From assembly GCA_003661365.1 (NCBI GenBank), contig QMVZ01000035.1, positions 1-11,705 on the forward strand: a stretch of 11,705 nt of DNA, given 5' to 3'. The position numbers were made by a program, and so were the translations under genes. A model generated the notes under the pieces. It searched no databases. It was not told the origin of the DNA and was given only the letters and a program-made list of their open reading frames with translations. The stretch is from Thermoproteota archaeon. GTDB lineage: Archaea; Korarchaeota; Korarchaeia; Korarchaeales; Korarchaeaceae. Positions 1-6,396 of this stretch are shown here, one piece after another. Position 1 is the stretch's first letter; every line of letters starts with the position of its first letter.

Positions 1-739
1 AAAAGAAGGATGGTAAGGTATCTGCAGCAGCTAGGATGAAGATCTCCTTTCCTTTCATAAGGCTCTCTGGTATATCTTCGCAAAGTGCGATTAGGACATC
101 AGCCTTTTGTGGATTCCACTCAACAAGTCCTGTGTAGTTTCCAGCTAAGTTCATGGCCTTCTTTATGAATTTGTAGTTATCCTCAATCCAGGAAGCACTA
201 AAATTCCTGTAGAGGAATGCCATGCATAAGACCTTAATTCTCTCGATTCTCTCGCTATACTCCAAGCCTTCGTTAAGTTCTGGATCGACTCGCCTTAGAA
301 CATCAAGGAGGGAGATAAAGCCATCAATTACCTCGCTAATGTTTCTTGGAACCTCATTGTCCACGACTGCGACTCCATGCACCTCTGGATGAAGCCACTC
401 TACTATTCTGCATGGCACGTAAGTTGATCTATACGGCTGGGAGGACATTTCCCTTGCTATTTCTTCGACCAAATTTTGGTTGTCCTCAAGAAGATCAGGG
501 AAAGACGTGTTTGCCTCTGAAATCATAGAATCGTACGGGTTTACCTCTAATGCCGGCTCAGGGGGTTTGGGTGTAGGTGTAACTGTGGGAGTAAGGGTAG
601 GTTCAGGTAGCCTAGAAGGCGGAGGAACTGTAACCGTGCCCTCCTCCTTTTCTCCAAGCATTTTAATGCCTGTCAAGAATCCTATAAGCGAAATGATAAT
701 AAAGACAGTGGCTAGAAGGGTTTTAGAGGTTTTCCTCAT
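1..739 (-). CDS. Membrane-anchored, probably glycosylated surface protein of unknown function (3' end cut by the window)
   Basis: Reading the minus strand from the ATG at 739 gives 246 uninterrupted codons that run off the left edge, so the C-terminus is missing. Residues about 7-25 are one hydrophobic segment after a basic start (MRKTSK), suiting an uncleaved N-terminal anchor or signal. Residues about 37-63 form a Pro/Thr-rich linker, as is common between an archaeal membrane anchor and an external domain. The rest is a soluble, mostly alpha-helical-looking region. Four N-glycosylation sequons (N77-T-S, N133-I-S, N179-F-S, N201-Y-T) all lie on the predicted outer side, which fits an extracytoplasmic location. 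I do not recognise the domain. The start is supported by the adjacent anchor and by a TATA-like box about 28 bp upstream, suggesting a leaderless message. The region is divergent from the creatininase-family gene. Certain as a coding region; function unknown. Confidence 0.85.
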   Translation of the reverse strand, partial: MRKTSKTLLATVFIIISLIGFLTGIKMLGEKEEGTVTVPPPSRLPEPTLTPTVTPTPKPPEPALEVNPYDSMISEANTSFPDLLEDNQNLVEEIAREMSSQPYRSTYVPCRIVEWLHPEVHGVAVVDNEVPRNISEVIDGFISLLDVLRRVDPELNEGLEYSERIERIKVLCMAFLYRNFSASWIEDNYKFIKKAMNLAGNYTGLVEWNPQKADVLIALCEDIPESLMKGKEIFILAAADTLPSFF

Positions 740-762
740 CCAAGGTATTGAGATAAAACGCT

Positions 763-772
763 CTTTTAAATT
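763..772 (-). promoter_or_regulatory. TATA-like box for the surface-protein gene
   Basis: The minus strand reads AATTTAAAAG here. Its centre is about 28 bp upstream of the ATG at 739, so transcription would be expected to begin at or next to the start codon. There is no Shine-Dalgarno-like sequence before that ATG, consistent with a leaderless transcript. Inferred from spacing only. Confidence 0.45.
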
Positions 773-895
773 AGAATCCTGAAAGCTTTGCAAGCGTTGA
801 AATAGCTGTGCTTTTTCACCTATTTACTACAATAGTTTTTTCTGATCCACAATAATAAATTGTTGAGCTGTGCAACGTTACTGAGGTCATGGGAT

Positions 896-1642
896 ATGCC
901 AGATAGAAGGGGAAAAAGCGTCAAAATAGAGAATTTAACTTGGGTTGAGGCTGAGGAGGTTCTCAAGGAGTATGACGTCGTTCTTATTCCTCTGGGGGCC
1001 AGGACGAAGGAGCACGGTCCCCACATGCCCCTTAACACGGATTGGATCCTTGCCGAGTACTTGGCTGAGAGGGTAGCTGCCGAAGTACCCGTCGTTCTTA
1101 TGCCTACGATCCAATACGGCTACTACCCCTCATTTCTCGAGTATCCCGGATCTGTGTCCCTTAAGCTCGAGACCTTCAAGGAGATGTTGAAGGACATCTG
1201 CATATCCATGAGCCGATATGGAGTAAAGAAGTTCTACGTGCTAAACACAGGAGTTTCCACGATTAAGGGACTTAAGCTGGCTGCTGAGGAGCTAAGGGCG
1301 CTGGGAATAGAGATGAGGTATACCGACATATTGAGGGCTTGCAGCGAGGTCGAGGAGGAGATCTCAGAGCAGGAAGGTGGAACCCATGCAGATGAGATTG
1401 AAACATCGATGATGCTTTACATAAGGCCAGAGGTTGTCGACATGAGCAAAGCTGTTAAGGAATACCATCCAAGGGGAGGACATGGCCTAACGAGGGATCC
1501 TAACAAGCTGGATGCTGGAGCTTACTCCCCATCTGGTGTATTTGGCGATGCCACTCTCGCTTCTGTTGAAAAGGGGAAGCTCGTTGTTGAAGCTTTGATT
1601 AGGAGTATAGTTGATGAGCTGGGATTGTTCATGAAAGAATAA
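896..1642 (+). CDS. Creatininase-family amidohydrolase (KEHG / NTGVST subfamily)
   Basis: A 248-aa protein of typical creatininase-family length (about 240-260 aa). The family comprises metal-dependent amidohydrolases, including creatininase, the formamide hydrolase ArfB and MftE. Visible family marks are K38-E-H-G-P-H-M-P-L-N-T-D49 for the first metal site, a THADEIETS segment near residue 170 with the second set of ligands, and SGVFGD...ASVEKG in the last 40 residues. Two departures from the usual pattern are clear: the common E-Q-H-G reads K-E-H-G, and the common NGHGGN reads NTGVST. I recall other members sharing this pattern, so it is probably a subfamily signature rather than decay. The substrate cannot be named. 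I chose the ATG at 896 because GAGGT (883-887) lies 8 nt upstream; a TTG at 860 would add 12 residues with no better support. It is separated by 60 bp from the GNAT gene on the same strand. Confidence 0.88.
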   Translation: MPDRRGKSVKIENLTWVEAEEVLKEYDVVLIPLGARTKEHGPHMPLNTDWILAEYLAERVAAEVPVVLMPTIQYGYYPSFLEYPGSVSLKLETFKEMLKDICISMSRYGVKKFYVLNTGVSTIKGLKLAAEELRALGIEMRYTDILRACSEVEEEISEQEGGTHADEIETSMMLYIRPEVVDMSKAVKEYHPRGGHGLTRDPNKLDAGAYSPSGVFGDATLASVEKGKLVVEALIRSIVDELGLFMKE

Positions 1643-1702
1643 GGTCCATTTTGTTCATTAACTAGACTAGATAATAAGCCTATTAGTCAAAAGGGGGTTT
1701 AA

Positions 1703-2683
1703 ATGGCTGAGATCTATGTCGAGCCCTTCCGTCCTGGTCAAGAGATGTTAGTAGCTCAGATCCACAACGCTAGCTTCGACGAATGGGCCAGAAAACTAGG
1801 CGAGGCATACGCATATCGCAAAGTTATGCCTCAAGAAGTGCTTGATTGGAGCCAGAAACCCAGCAATACCATTTGGCTGGCCTACTTAAACGGTGTCCCA
1901 GCAGGATACATTCACTGTCGAGTCGAGGAAATTCGGGGTAGGCGTAAATTCCTCCATCTCCTCTATGAGCTTACAGACCGGGACATGGGCCAAAGCAAGA
2001 TAGCAGTTGTGCCGAGATACAGGGGAAGGGGAGTTGGTAAGGCTCTCTTGCGTACCACCTTGGAGTACTTCAAAGATCGGGGTGTTGAAATAGCCACAGC
2101 CTACGCTTATGATGACAATGAAGCTGCCTCGGCTTTGTTGTCAAGCCTGGGGTTCAGACATGAAGAAATCTTTTACTATGAGGATTATTCCCAGCAAGAG
2201 CCCTTCGCATTTGATAGCATCTATGCTGAGCTAGATTTGAGTAAACCCTTGAAGGACGTCAGGTTAAACCCTGATGTCAAGGTCAGAACACCCCGTGAAG
2301 AGGACCTTGATGCCTTGATTAGAATTTTTGGTGAATGTTCTCCTTGGGTTTATGGACCAAAACCTTCGGCCAAAGAAGTCCTTTCTTGGTTGCACAATTC
2401 CCGGGCCAAGGTTACTCTAGTGGCCGAGTACAGAGGAGAAACGGTGGGTGCAATGGAGTTCTTCAAGGACGGTAGGATCGGCATTCCTGGAGTTCTCCCT
2501 GAACATCGGAGGAAGGGGATTGGCACAACCCTTTTCTATCATCTGTTAAAAGAGATGCAAAGGCATGGCCTTGTTAAAGCCGTTGTCGACACCGGGATCA
2601 TTCTACGGGATGCCATTAGGATGTATCATCGTCTGGGCTTTCACATAGCCAGGAGGCGATGGGCTTGGATAAAATTGATGTGA
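1703..2683 (+). CDS. Tandem GNAT-domain N-acetyltransferase
   Basis: A 326-aa protein with two GCN5-related acetyltransferase domains in tandem, using acetyl-CoA or another acyl-CoA. The first spans about residues 1-178. Its motif A at 103-115 (VPRYRGRGVGKAL, with R107-xx-G110-x-G112) is the pyrophosphate-binding loop, followed by the usual N-E-A-A-x-x-L-x-x-x-G-F ending near 139-151. The second spans about 190-326, with motif A at 264-275 (LPEHRRKGIGTT, R269-xx-G272-x-G274) and a matching Y-x-x-L-G-F ending at 308-313. Two domains in about 320 aa recall mycothiol synthase (MshD) and other double-GNAT enzymes, but nothing else here suggests mycothiol; the acceptor is unknown. Both CoA loops look intact, so neither half is visibly dead. 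The ATG at 1703 follows a GGGGG Shine-Dalgarno-like run at 1694-1698. Family certain; substrate not. Confidence 0.9.
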   Translation: MAEIYVEPFRPGQEMLVAQIHNASFDEWARKLGEAYAYRKVMPQEVLDWSQKPSNTIWLAYLNGVPAGYIHCRVEEIRGRRKFLHLLYELTDRDMGQSKIAVVPRYRGRGVGKALLRTTLEYFKDRGVEIATAYAYDDNEAASALLSSLGFRHEEIFYYEDYSQQEPFAFDSIYAELDLSKPLKDVRLNPDVKVRTPREEDLDALIRIFGECSPWVYGPKPSAKEVLSWLHNSRAKVTLVAEYRGETVGAMEFFKDGRIGIPGVLPEHRRKGIGTTLFYHLLKEMQRHGLVKAVVDTGIILRDAIRMYHRLGFHIARRRWAWIKLM

Positions 2684-2726
2684 TGATCTCTCCCGTGCAT
2701 TAGCCAAAAAGCATAAGCTCCCAGCT

Positions 2727-2771
2727 GTTATTCCAAAAAATGTTTTTCCATGAGAATAACGATTTATTCTC
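2727..2771 (+). repeat. Two overlapping, mutually exclusive inverted repeats between the GNAT and MFS genes
   Basis: GTTATTC at 2727-2733 is the exact complement of GAATAAC at 2754-2760. GAGAATAA at 2752-2759 is the exact complement of TTATTCTC at 2764-2771, closing a four-base CGAT loop. The two helices share bases 2754-2759, so only one can form at a time. The inner part of the first also has an A-run (2735-2740) facing a T-run (2743-2747). The element lies about 45 nt after the GNAT stop and about 30 bp before a possible TATA box for the transporter. It could therefore be a 3' UTR structure, a terminator-like element or an operator. The pairing is seen directly; any switching role is inferred. 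Confidence 0.5.
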
Positions 2772-2798
2772 TCCTGCTGAAATAGACCACTGAGGACG

Positions 2799-2808
2799 CG
2801 AAATATGG
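2799..2808 (+). promoter_or_regulatory. Possible TATA box for the MFS gene
   Basis: CGAAATATGG is centred about 47 bp before the ATG at 2851. Initiation about 26 bp downstream would give a leader of roughly 20 nt that includes the GAAGGA site at 2839-2844. A T-rich tract (2812-2826) lies in between. Inferred from composition and spacing. Confidence 0.35.
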
Positions 2809-2850
2809 ATCACTTTTTCTTTTTGTAACAACCACCCAGAAGGAATGATA

Positions 2851-4056
2851 ATGGGCGAAAAGGCGCAAAAGGGGACTTCGATCCTAAGCCTTAGCATGTT
2901 TGTACTCGTCCTAACACACTTCTTGACCCACTGCACCCAGAGGATTCACTCTGTCCTTTTCCCAATTTGGAGAAAACCCGAGGAACTCAACCTAACATTA
3001 AAGCAGATGGGGGTCATAGCCTCTTTACCATCCCTCCTTTCAACATTGCTTTCCATCCCAGTGGGCCTCCTATCGGACAAGATAGGGGCTAAGAAGATGA
3101 TGCTCATGAGCATGAGCGTCTTGGCAACGGCAGTCGCGCTTGCAAGCCAGGCAAACAGCGCAGCAATGATTATAGTGGCAGTAAGCCTCATATCTCTCAA
3201 CTCAACAATCTATCATCCCCCTTCTTACAGCCTTAACAGCAAGCTCTTCCCTCCTGAGGATATCCCAAAGGCAATGGGGATCCACGCGGTTGGAGGCACC
3301 CTGGGCATGTCCATAGGTCCCATAAGCGTTGGCATATTGATGGGAACTCTGGCCTTCGGATGGAGACAAGTCTATCTCTTCTGGTTGATACCTATCGTTC
3401 TGGGGATAATTTCGGTTATCCTCCTTAAGGAGGAGTATTTGAGGGAAAGATCAACTGAAGAGAGAGTTGAAGAGAAGGAATCGGGAGTCAAAGAGGGAGC
3501 ACGCCTTCTCTCTTTGAGTTTAATCATCTTCCTAGCATTTATAGGAATAAGGTGGCTCGGTCAGGGGCTGATAAGCACTTTCATGTCGATTTACCTCGTA
3601 GACGCCCTTAAGCTAAGTGAGAACCTAGCCGCGATAGTGATAGGATCAGTTCCTCTGATGGGGATCTTCGCCACTCCTCTTGGCGGATTTCTGGCAGCTA
3701 AATTCGGCGAGAAGAGGTGGATATTGACAGCTTACGCAACTGCCTACACATTCTTCAGCTTGGCAGTGCTCGTCCCCCATTCTCTGATCTTCGTTGCCTT
3801 TTACCTTGCGTATGGGTTCTTCAACATAGCTGGAATGCCAGCAAACTCAGCCTTGATCGCCAAGCTCTCCTCAGCTGAGCGCAGGGGTTTGAGCTATTCC
3901 CTGTTTTTCCTCTCAGGAAACCTCTTAGGATCCTTTTCACCGATCTTGGCAGCTTACCTAGCCGAATCCTTCGGACTTTACGGCAACTTCGTAATAGGGC
4001 TTGTCGTCCTGTTTTCAAGCTTGTTGTTGTTCAAATTCGGGGTGAAAGTGGATTAA
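2851..4056 (+). CDS. Major facilitator superfamily transporter, fosmidomycin-resistance (Fsr)-like
   Basis: A 401-aa integral membrane protein with about 12 hydrophobic helices in two six-helix halves, joined by a charged cytoplasmic loop (EEYLRERSTEERVEEKESGVKE, near residues 195-216). MFS motif A appears in the first half (GLLSDKIGAKKMM) and a weaker copy in the second (GGFLAAKFGEKRW). The first half also carries a Y-H-P-P stretch and then GGTLGMSIGP, which resemble the HP and GGxxGxxxGP pattern of the Fsr/fosmidomycin-resistance branch. That branch exports small molecules by proton antiport; the substrate here is unknown. Start choice: ATGs lie at 2845 and 2851. GAAGGA at 2839-2844 leaves a proper 6-nt gap to 2851 but touches the one at 2845, so 2851 is preferred. 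It has no same-strand partner closer than 167 bp, so it is probably its own transcription unit. Confidence 0.92.
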   Translation: MGEKAQKGTSILSLSMFVLVLTHFLTHCTQRIHSVLFPIWRKPEELNLTLKQMGVIASLPSLLSTLLSIPVGLLSDKIGAKKMMLMSMSVLATAVALASQANSAAMIIVAVSLISLNSTIYHPPSYSLNSKLFPPEDIPKAMGIHAVGGTLGMSIGPISVGILMGTLAFGWRQVYLFWLIPIVLGIISVILLKEEYLRERSTEERVEEKESGVKEGARLLSLSLIIFLAFIGIRWLGQGLISTFMSIYLVDALKLSENLAAIVIGSVPLMGIFATPLGGFLAAKFGEKRWILTAYATAYTFFSLAVLVPHSLIFVAFYLAYGFFNIAGMPANSALIAKLSSAERRGLSYSLFFLSGNLLGSFSPILAAYLAESFGLYGNFVIGLVVLFSSLLLFKFGVKVD

Positions 4057-4080
4057 AGGTTTAGCTGGAATGGAAAGGTC

Positions 4081-4130
4081 GTGGCAATAAAGGACTCTTC
4101 TAGGAAGGAGGTGGTTTCTAGTATTGCCAC
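4081..4130 (+). ncRNA. Compound hairpin downstream of the MFS gene (candidate structured RNA)
   Basis: A perfect 9-bp outer stem pairs GTGGCAATA (4081-4089) with TATTGCCAC (4122-4130). Inside it, CTAGGAA (4100-4106) pairs with TTTCTAG (4115-4121) through 7 bp including one G-U. The two 3' strands are contiguous, so the helices can stack around a 10-nt 5' bulge (4090-4099). The 8-nt loop reads GGAGGTGG. An ACA triplet lies 3 nt after the outer stem (4134-4136). It starts 24 nt after the transporter stop and does not end in a T-run. It could be a small RNA, an H/ACA-like guide (though a normal two-sided pocket is absent), a leader element for the asparagine synthetase gene, or a chance fold. 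Pairing is seen; function unknown. Confidence 0.45.
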
Positions 4131-4233
4131 TATACAACCCTTACAGATTTGATTAGGGTAAACTTGGGCTGTACTCTTCTGTTGTAAAAAACTCAAAAAT
4201 GGACCCTGATACATGTACTATTTTGTAAAAATC

Positions 4234-4247
4234 CCAAGATTTCTTGG
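4234..4247. promoter_or_regulatory. Palindrome upstream of the asnA TATA box (candidate operator)
   Basis: CCAAGA-TT-TCTTGG is a perfect 6-bp inverted repeat with a 2-bp spacer. It ends 7 bp before the TATA-like CTATAAGG at 4255-4262. That position suits an activator site or a repressor that blocks TBP/TFB entry. The repeat is seen directly; a regulator (for example of the Lrp/AsnC family, common in archaeal amino-acid metabolism) is only a guess. Confidence 0.5.
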
Positions 4248-4254
4248 TGAAATC

Positions 4255-4262
4255 CTATAAGG
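4255..4262 (+). promoter_or_regulatory. TATA box for asnA (leaderless start)
   Basis: CTATAAGG is centred about 26 bp before the ATG at 4284, placing the expected start of transcription on the initiation codon. The GGAG within 4261-4264 is about 20 nt from the ATG, too far to be a useful ribosome-binding site, and a TAG lies in frame directly before the ATG. A leaderless message is the simplest reading. Confidence 0.5.
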
Positions 4263-4283
4263 AGAACGTCTGACTTCCAATAG

Positions 4284-5237
4284 ATGATGAAAGCAAAGGT
4301 TCACGTGACGGACGTCATAGAGAGGATGAGGTCAGACCTTCTCTTACCGCTAATCAGGATCCAGACCACTATGCTTAAGGCAATACACGATTTCATGGTA
4401 TCTAGAGGGTTTCTTCAGCTAATGCCCGTTATAACCTCTAAATTCACCGATCCTCTGGCCCCAGATCCAGGAAGCGGGGTTGTCGCAATTCCAAAGATAA
4501 GGTACTATGACCAGGAGCTTGTCCTGACGCAAAGCATGCTGCTTCACAAGCAGCTTGCACTGCTAACCGGAGCGGATAAGATCTACATAATGTCCCCGAA
4601 CGTTAGGCTTGAGAACGAGAAGAAGCGTTCAACTGGAAAGCACCTATTTGAATTCACTCAGATGGACTTCGAAGTTGCATACGGAACGATGAAGCAGATA
4701 ATGTCCTTAGTTGAGGATTTGGTTATAGAGACCATTAAGGCAGTGAGAGCTGAGAGGAAGGAGGACTTAGAATCATTTGGAAGGGAGCTGAGAATCCCTG
4801 AAAAACCATTCAAAGTCTACACAACACACGAGATGGAGGAAAGGTATGGGAAGGAATGGGAGCTGCCAGCTTCTAGGGAGCACGATGATCCGTTCTGGGT
4901 GATAGACCACGACAGGGAGTTCTACGATAGGGAAGATCCCGAGAGACCAGGTCACTTCAGGAACTACGATTTGATATACCCAGAGGGCTTCGGGGAGGGG
5001 CTATCTGGAGGTGAGAGGGAGTGGGAGTACGATAGGATCTTGAGGAGGATAAAAGAGGACGGCCTTTCCCCAGAGAGCTATAGGGACTTCCTTGAGATAG
5101 CAAAGCGTGGGTTGCTGAAGCCTAGCGCCGGAGCTGGCCTTGGAGTTGAGAGGTTTCTGAGGTTTCTGGTAGGAGCCAAACACATCAAAGACGTTCAGGT
5201 GTTTCCAAGGGTTCCCGGAGAGGATGTACTTATCTAA
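4284..5237 (+). CDS. asnA: Archaeal asparagine synthetase (AspRS/AsnRS catalytic-core paralogue)
   Basis: A 317-aa class II aminoacyl-tRNA-synthetase-like protein without an N-terminal anticodon-binding domain. It makes asparagine from aspartate with ATP through an aspartyl-adenylate, in the cytoplasm, rather than charging tRNA. It resembles, from memory, the Pyrococcus abyssi enzyme of about 294 aa along its whole length. Class II motif 2 is at R108-L-E ... F122-E-F-T-Q-M-D-F-E130. Also visible are ITSKFTDPLAPDP (50-62), the S-G-G-E-R-E-W-E-Y block at 241-249, and motif 3 G283-A-G-L-G-V-E-R290. The closing block, V-G-A-K-H-I-x-x-V-Q-x-F-P-R-V-P-G near 296-312, is also typical. The start is bounded by an in-frame TAG at 4281-4283; ATG 4284 or 4287 could serve. 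A charged insert near residues 155-175 accounts for the extra length. The stop overlaps a convergent gene by 8 bp. A standalone tRNA synthetase is unlikely because the tRNA-binding domain is missing. Confidence 0.9.
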   Translation: MMKAKVHVTDVIERMRSDLLLPLIRIQTTMLKAIHDFMVSRGFLQLMPVITSKFTDPLAPDPGSGVVAIPKIRYYDQELVLTQSMLLHKQLALLTGADKIYIMSPNVRLENEKKRSTGKHLFEFTQMDFEVAYGTMKQIMSLVEDLVIETIKAVRAERKEDLESFGRELRIPEKPFKVYTTHEMEERYGKEWELPASREHDDPFWVIDHDREFYDREDPERPGHFRNYDLIYPEGFGEGLSGGEREWEYDRILRRIKEDGLSPESYRDFLEIAKRGLLKPSAGAGLGVERFLRFLVGAKHIKDVQVFPRVPGEDVLI

Positions 5238-6007
5238 GCCAGTTATAACGGGAAAGAAAGGATTCTAATCCCCCCTCATCTCCTTTTTCATCTATTCCGA
5301 GGTGTTTTTTGAGATGATTAACGTCATAGTGCGAAATCGCTGGAAACTTAAACGAAAACCTTCTCTTAAGCTCGAACTCACATGAGCACATCCTCTCAAC
5401 GGCATCTTTAACTATGGGAATTACTTTCTCGCTGTGTTTTACGCACCTATGGTAATTTATCGGGTCGTCAATGAAGATACTCAGGAAGAGTGCAAAACCG
5501 ATAATTATGATAGAAATTAAGACGAACTCACCTACGGCATAGGGTAAATCCTCTCTGAACCAAAGGAAAATTCCAAGAAGAACTATGGAATACAAAAGCC
5601 CGAAGAATAATATCCCATATCTTATGGCGTGATCCTTGAACTCCGATTTTATGTTCGTTATCCCAAATATCCCGACCTTCCCATCCTTCTCCCAAAAAAA
5701 CGAGGATGTCCGAACACCAATTTTCTTCAGCACATACAAACATCAACTTCTTGTGCAAAGCTTTGATCCAGACTCTCAAGCCCAATTCTTTCATTCTCGT
5801 TGAGATCCTGCCAACTAGTGGGCGTAGTTCTATGTTAGGACAGACGGAGGCGTACTTTACGCGACAATGATCAAAAAGCTTCTCTTCCACACAAAATAGG
5901 CGTGGCGGATATTTTGGAAGCAGATCACCTAAGAAACCCAAGAACTTCTTCTGCAAAAAGCTTGAGAACCAATCAGTTTCCGGGAAAGATTGCTTCCCGA
6001 AAACCAA
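5230..6007 (-). pseudogene. Two-TM membrane protein gene, apparently frameshifted
   Basis: Two overlapping minus-strand frames look like halves of one gene. The 5' frame begins at TTG 6007, preceded by GGAGGTG (complement of 6013-6019) at a 5-nt gap and a TATA-like CTTAATAA about 43 bp upstream. It reads about 94 coding-like residues before turning implausible. The 3' frame opens only after a TGA near 5743 and encodes 169 aa ending at 5230. It carries two membrane helices (IRYGILFFGLLYSIVLLGIF and VLISIIIIGFALFLSIFI) and a C-terminal soluble domain of about 75 aa. Removing one base from the four-base run at 5721-5724 joins them as AEE-IGVRTSSFFWEKDGK, giving 258 aa with no internal stop. The 3' frame has only a TTG start and no good ribosome-binding site of its own. 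It may be a true mutation, an assembly or homopolymer error, or (less likely) +1 recoding. Protein family not recognised. The stop overlaps asnA by 8 bp. Confidence 0.7.
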
Positions 6008-6012
6008 TAAAA

Positions 6013-6019
6013 CACCTCC
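6013..6019 (-). promoter_or_regulatory. Strong Shine-Dalgarno site deciding the start of the frameshifted gene
   Basis: The minus strand reads GGAGGTG, 5 nt before TTG at 6007. It is as strong as the site before tldD. It shows that translation is set to begin in the upstream frame, which is the main reason for treating the two minus-strand frames as one broken gene. Confidence 0.65.
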
Positions 6020-6117
6020 AATTCATGGTAAATAAGCGAGTTCAGGTTATTAAGTTGAGTTTCAAATTGAGGAGAAAAGCGATTATAGAAAGACAGTAAG
6101 CAGGACTATTGTATAAG

Positions 6118-6396
6118 ATGATCCGTGTCTTTGGATATCCAATAATAAAGACATTTCAATCCAGGCACGGACTGTTCGCCTATTTCTTCAGGTACAAAGG
6201 GCACATAATCAGGGTAGATGATAGGAAGGGGTATCTAAGGTTTATCCACAGGACAGTGTTCCCTGTTGGAAAGAGGGACGAAACTTCTCCGCCAGAGGAT
6301 GCAGAAAAGGTGCTTGACGAGTTCTGGGATAACTTGACAAGGTTTGCCCTTACCGTGACTCCGATGAACTATGCAGGGGCCTTACAGTATTTATAA
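6118..6396 (+). CDS. Small hypothetical protein (92 aa)
   Basis: Codon use (AGG arginine, ATA isoleucine, AAG lysine) matches the neighbouring genes, so I take it as a real gene. The protein is compact and basic in its first half, with F-A-Y-F-F-R-Y-K-G-H-I-I-R-V-D-D near residues 22-37 that suggests a small beta-rich fold. An acidic helix (EDAEKVLDEFWDNLTRF) follows near 62-78. There is no membrane segment, signal or metal-binding motif. I do not recognise the family. ATG 6118 is preferred; a TTG at 6109 would add three residues and sits about 24 bp after a TATA-like GATTATAG (6081-6088), so it is a fair alternative. It is divergent from the frameshifted membrane gene across about 110 bp. 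The function cannot be inferred from context. Confidence 0.72.
   Translation: MIRVFGYPIIKTFQSRHGLFAYFFRYKGHIIRVDDRKGYLRFIHRTVFPVGKRDETSPPEDAEKVLDEFWDNLTRFALTVTPMNYAGALQYL

Noticed and set aside
346..782. Two plus-strand ORFs at 346-528 and 480-782
   Set aside because: They are antisense to the surface protein gene, which is continuous on the minus strand from 739 to the window edge. The Gly/Val-rich translation of the second simply reflects the opposite strand of the Pro/Thr-rich linker.
2681..2780. Box C/D sRNA suggested by GTGATGA near the GNAT stop and CTGA near 2777
   Set aside because: The spacing of about 95 nt is too long for a typical archaeal C/D sRNA, and no internal C'/D' boxes are seen.
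4107..4152. Short leader peptide initiating at GTG or TTG after GGAGG in the hairpin loop
   Set aside because: GTG 4111 overlaps the SD-like bases, and TTG 4124 gives only 10 codons inside the stem. No run of regulatory codons (such as Asn) is present to suggest attenuation.
4053..4214. A 53-codon minus-strand ORF from ATG 4214
   Set aside because: It spans the compound hairpin, has no ribosome-binding site, and its composition (many Q, T, F, S and few charged residues) is unlike the neighbouring proteins. Better explained as chance openness across a structured spacer.
5902..6099. A 65-aa plus-strand ORF
   Set aside because: It is antisense to the 5' part of the frameshifted membrane gene, which has a strong Shine-Dalgarno and start on the other strand, and it crosses that gene's promoter.
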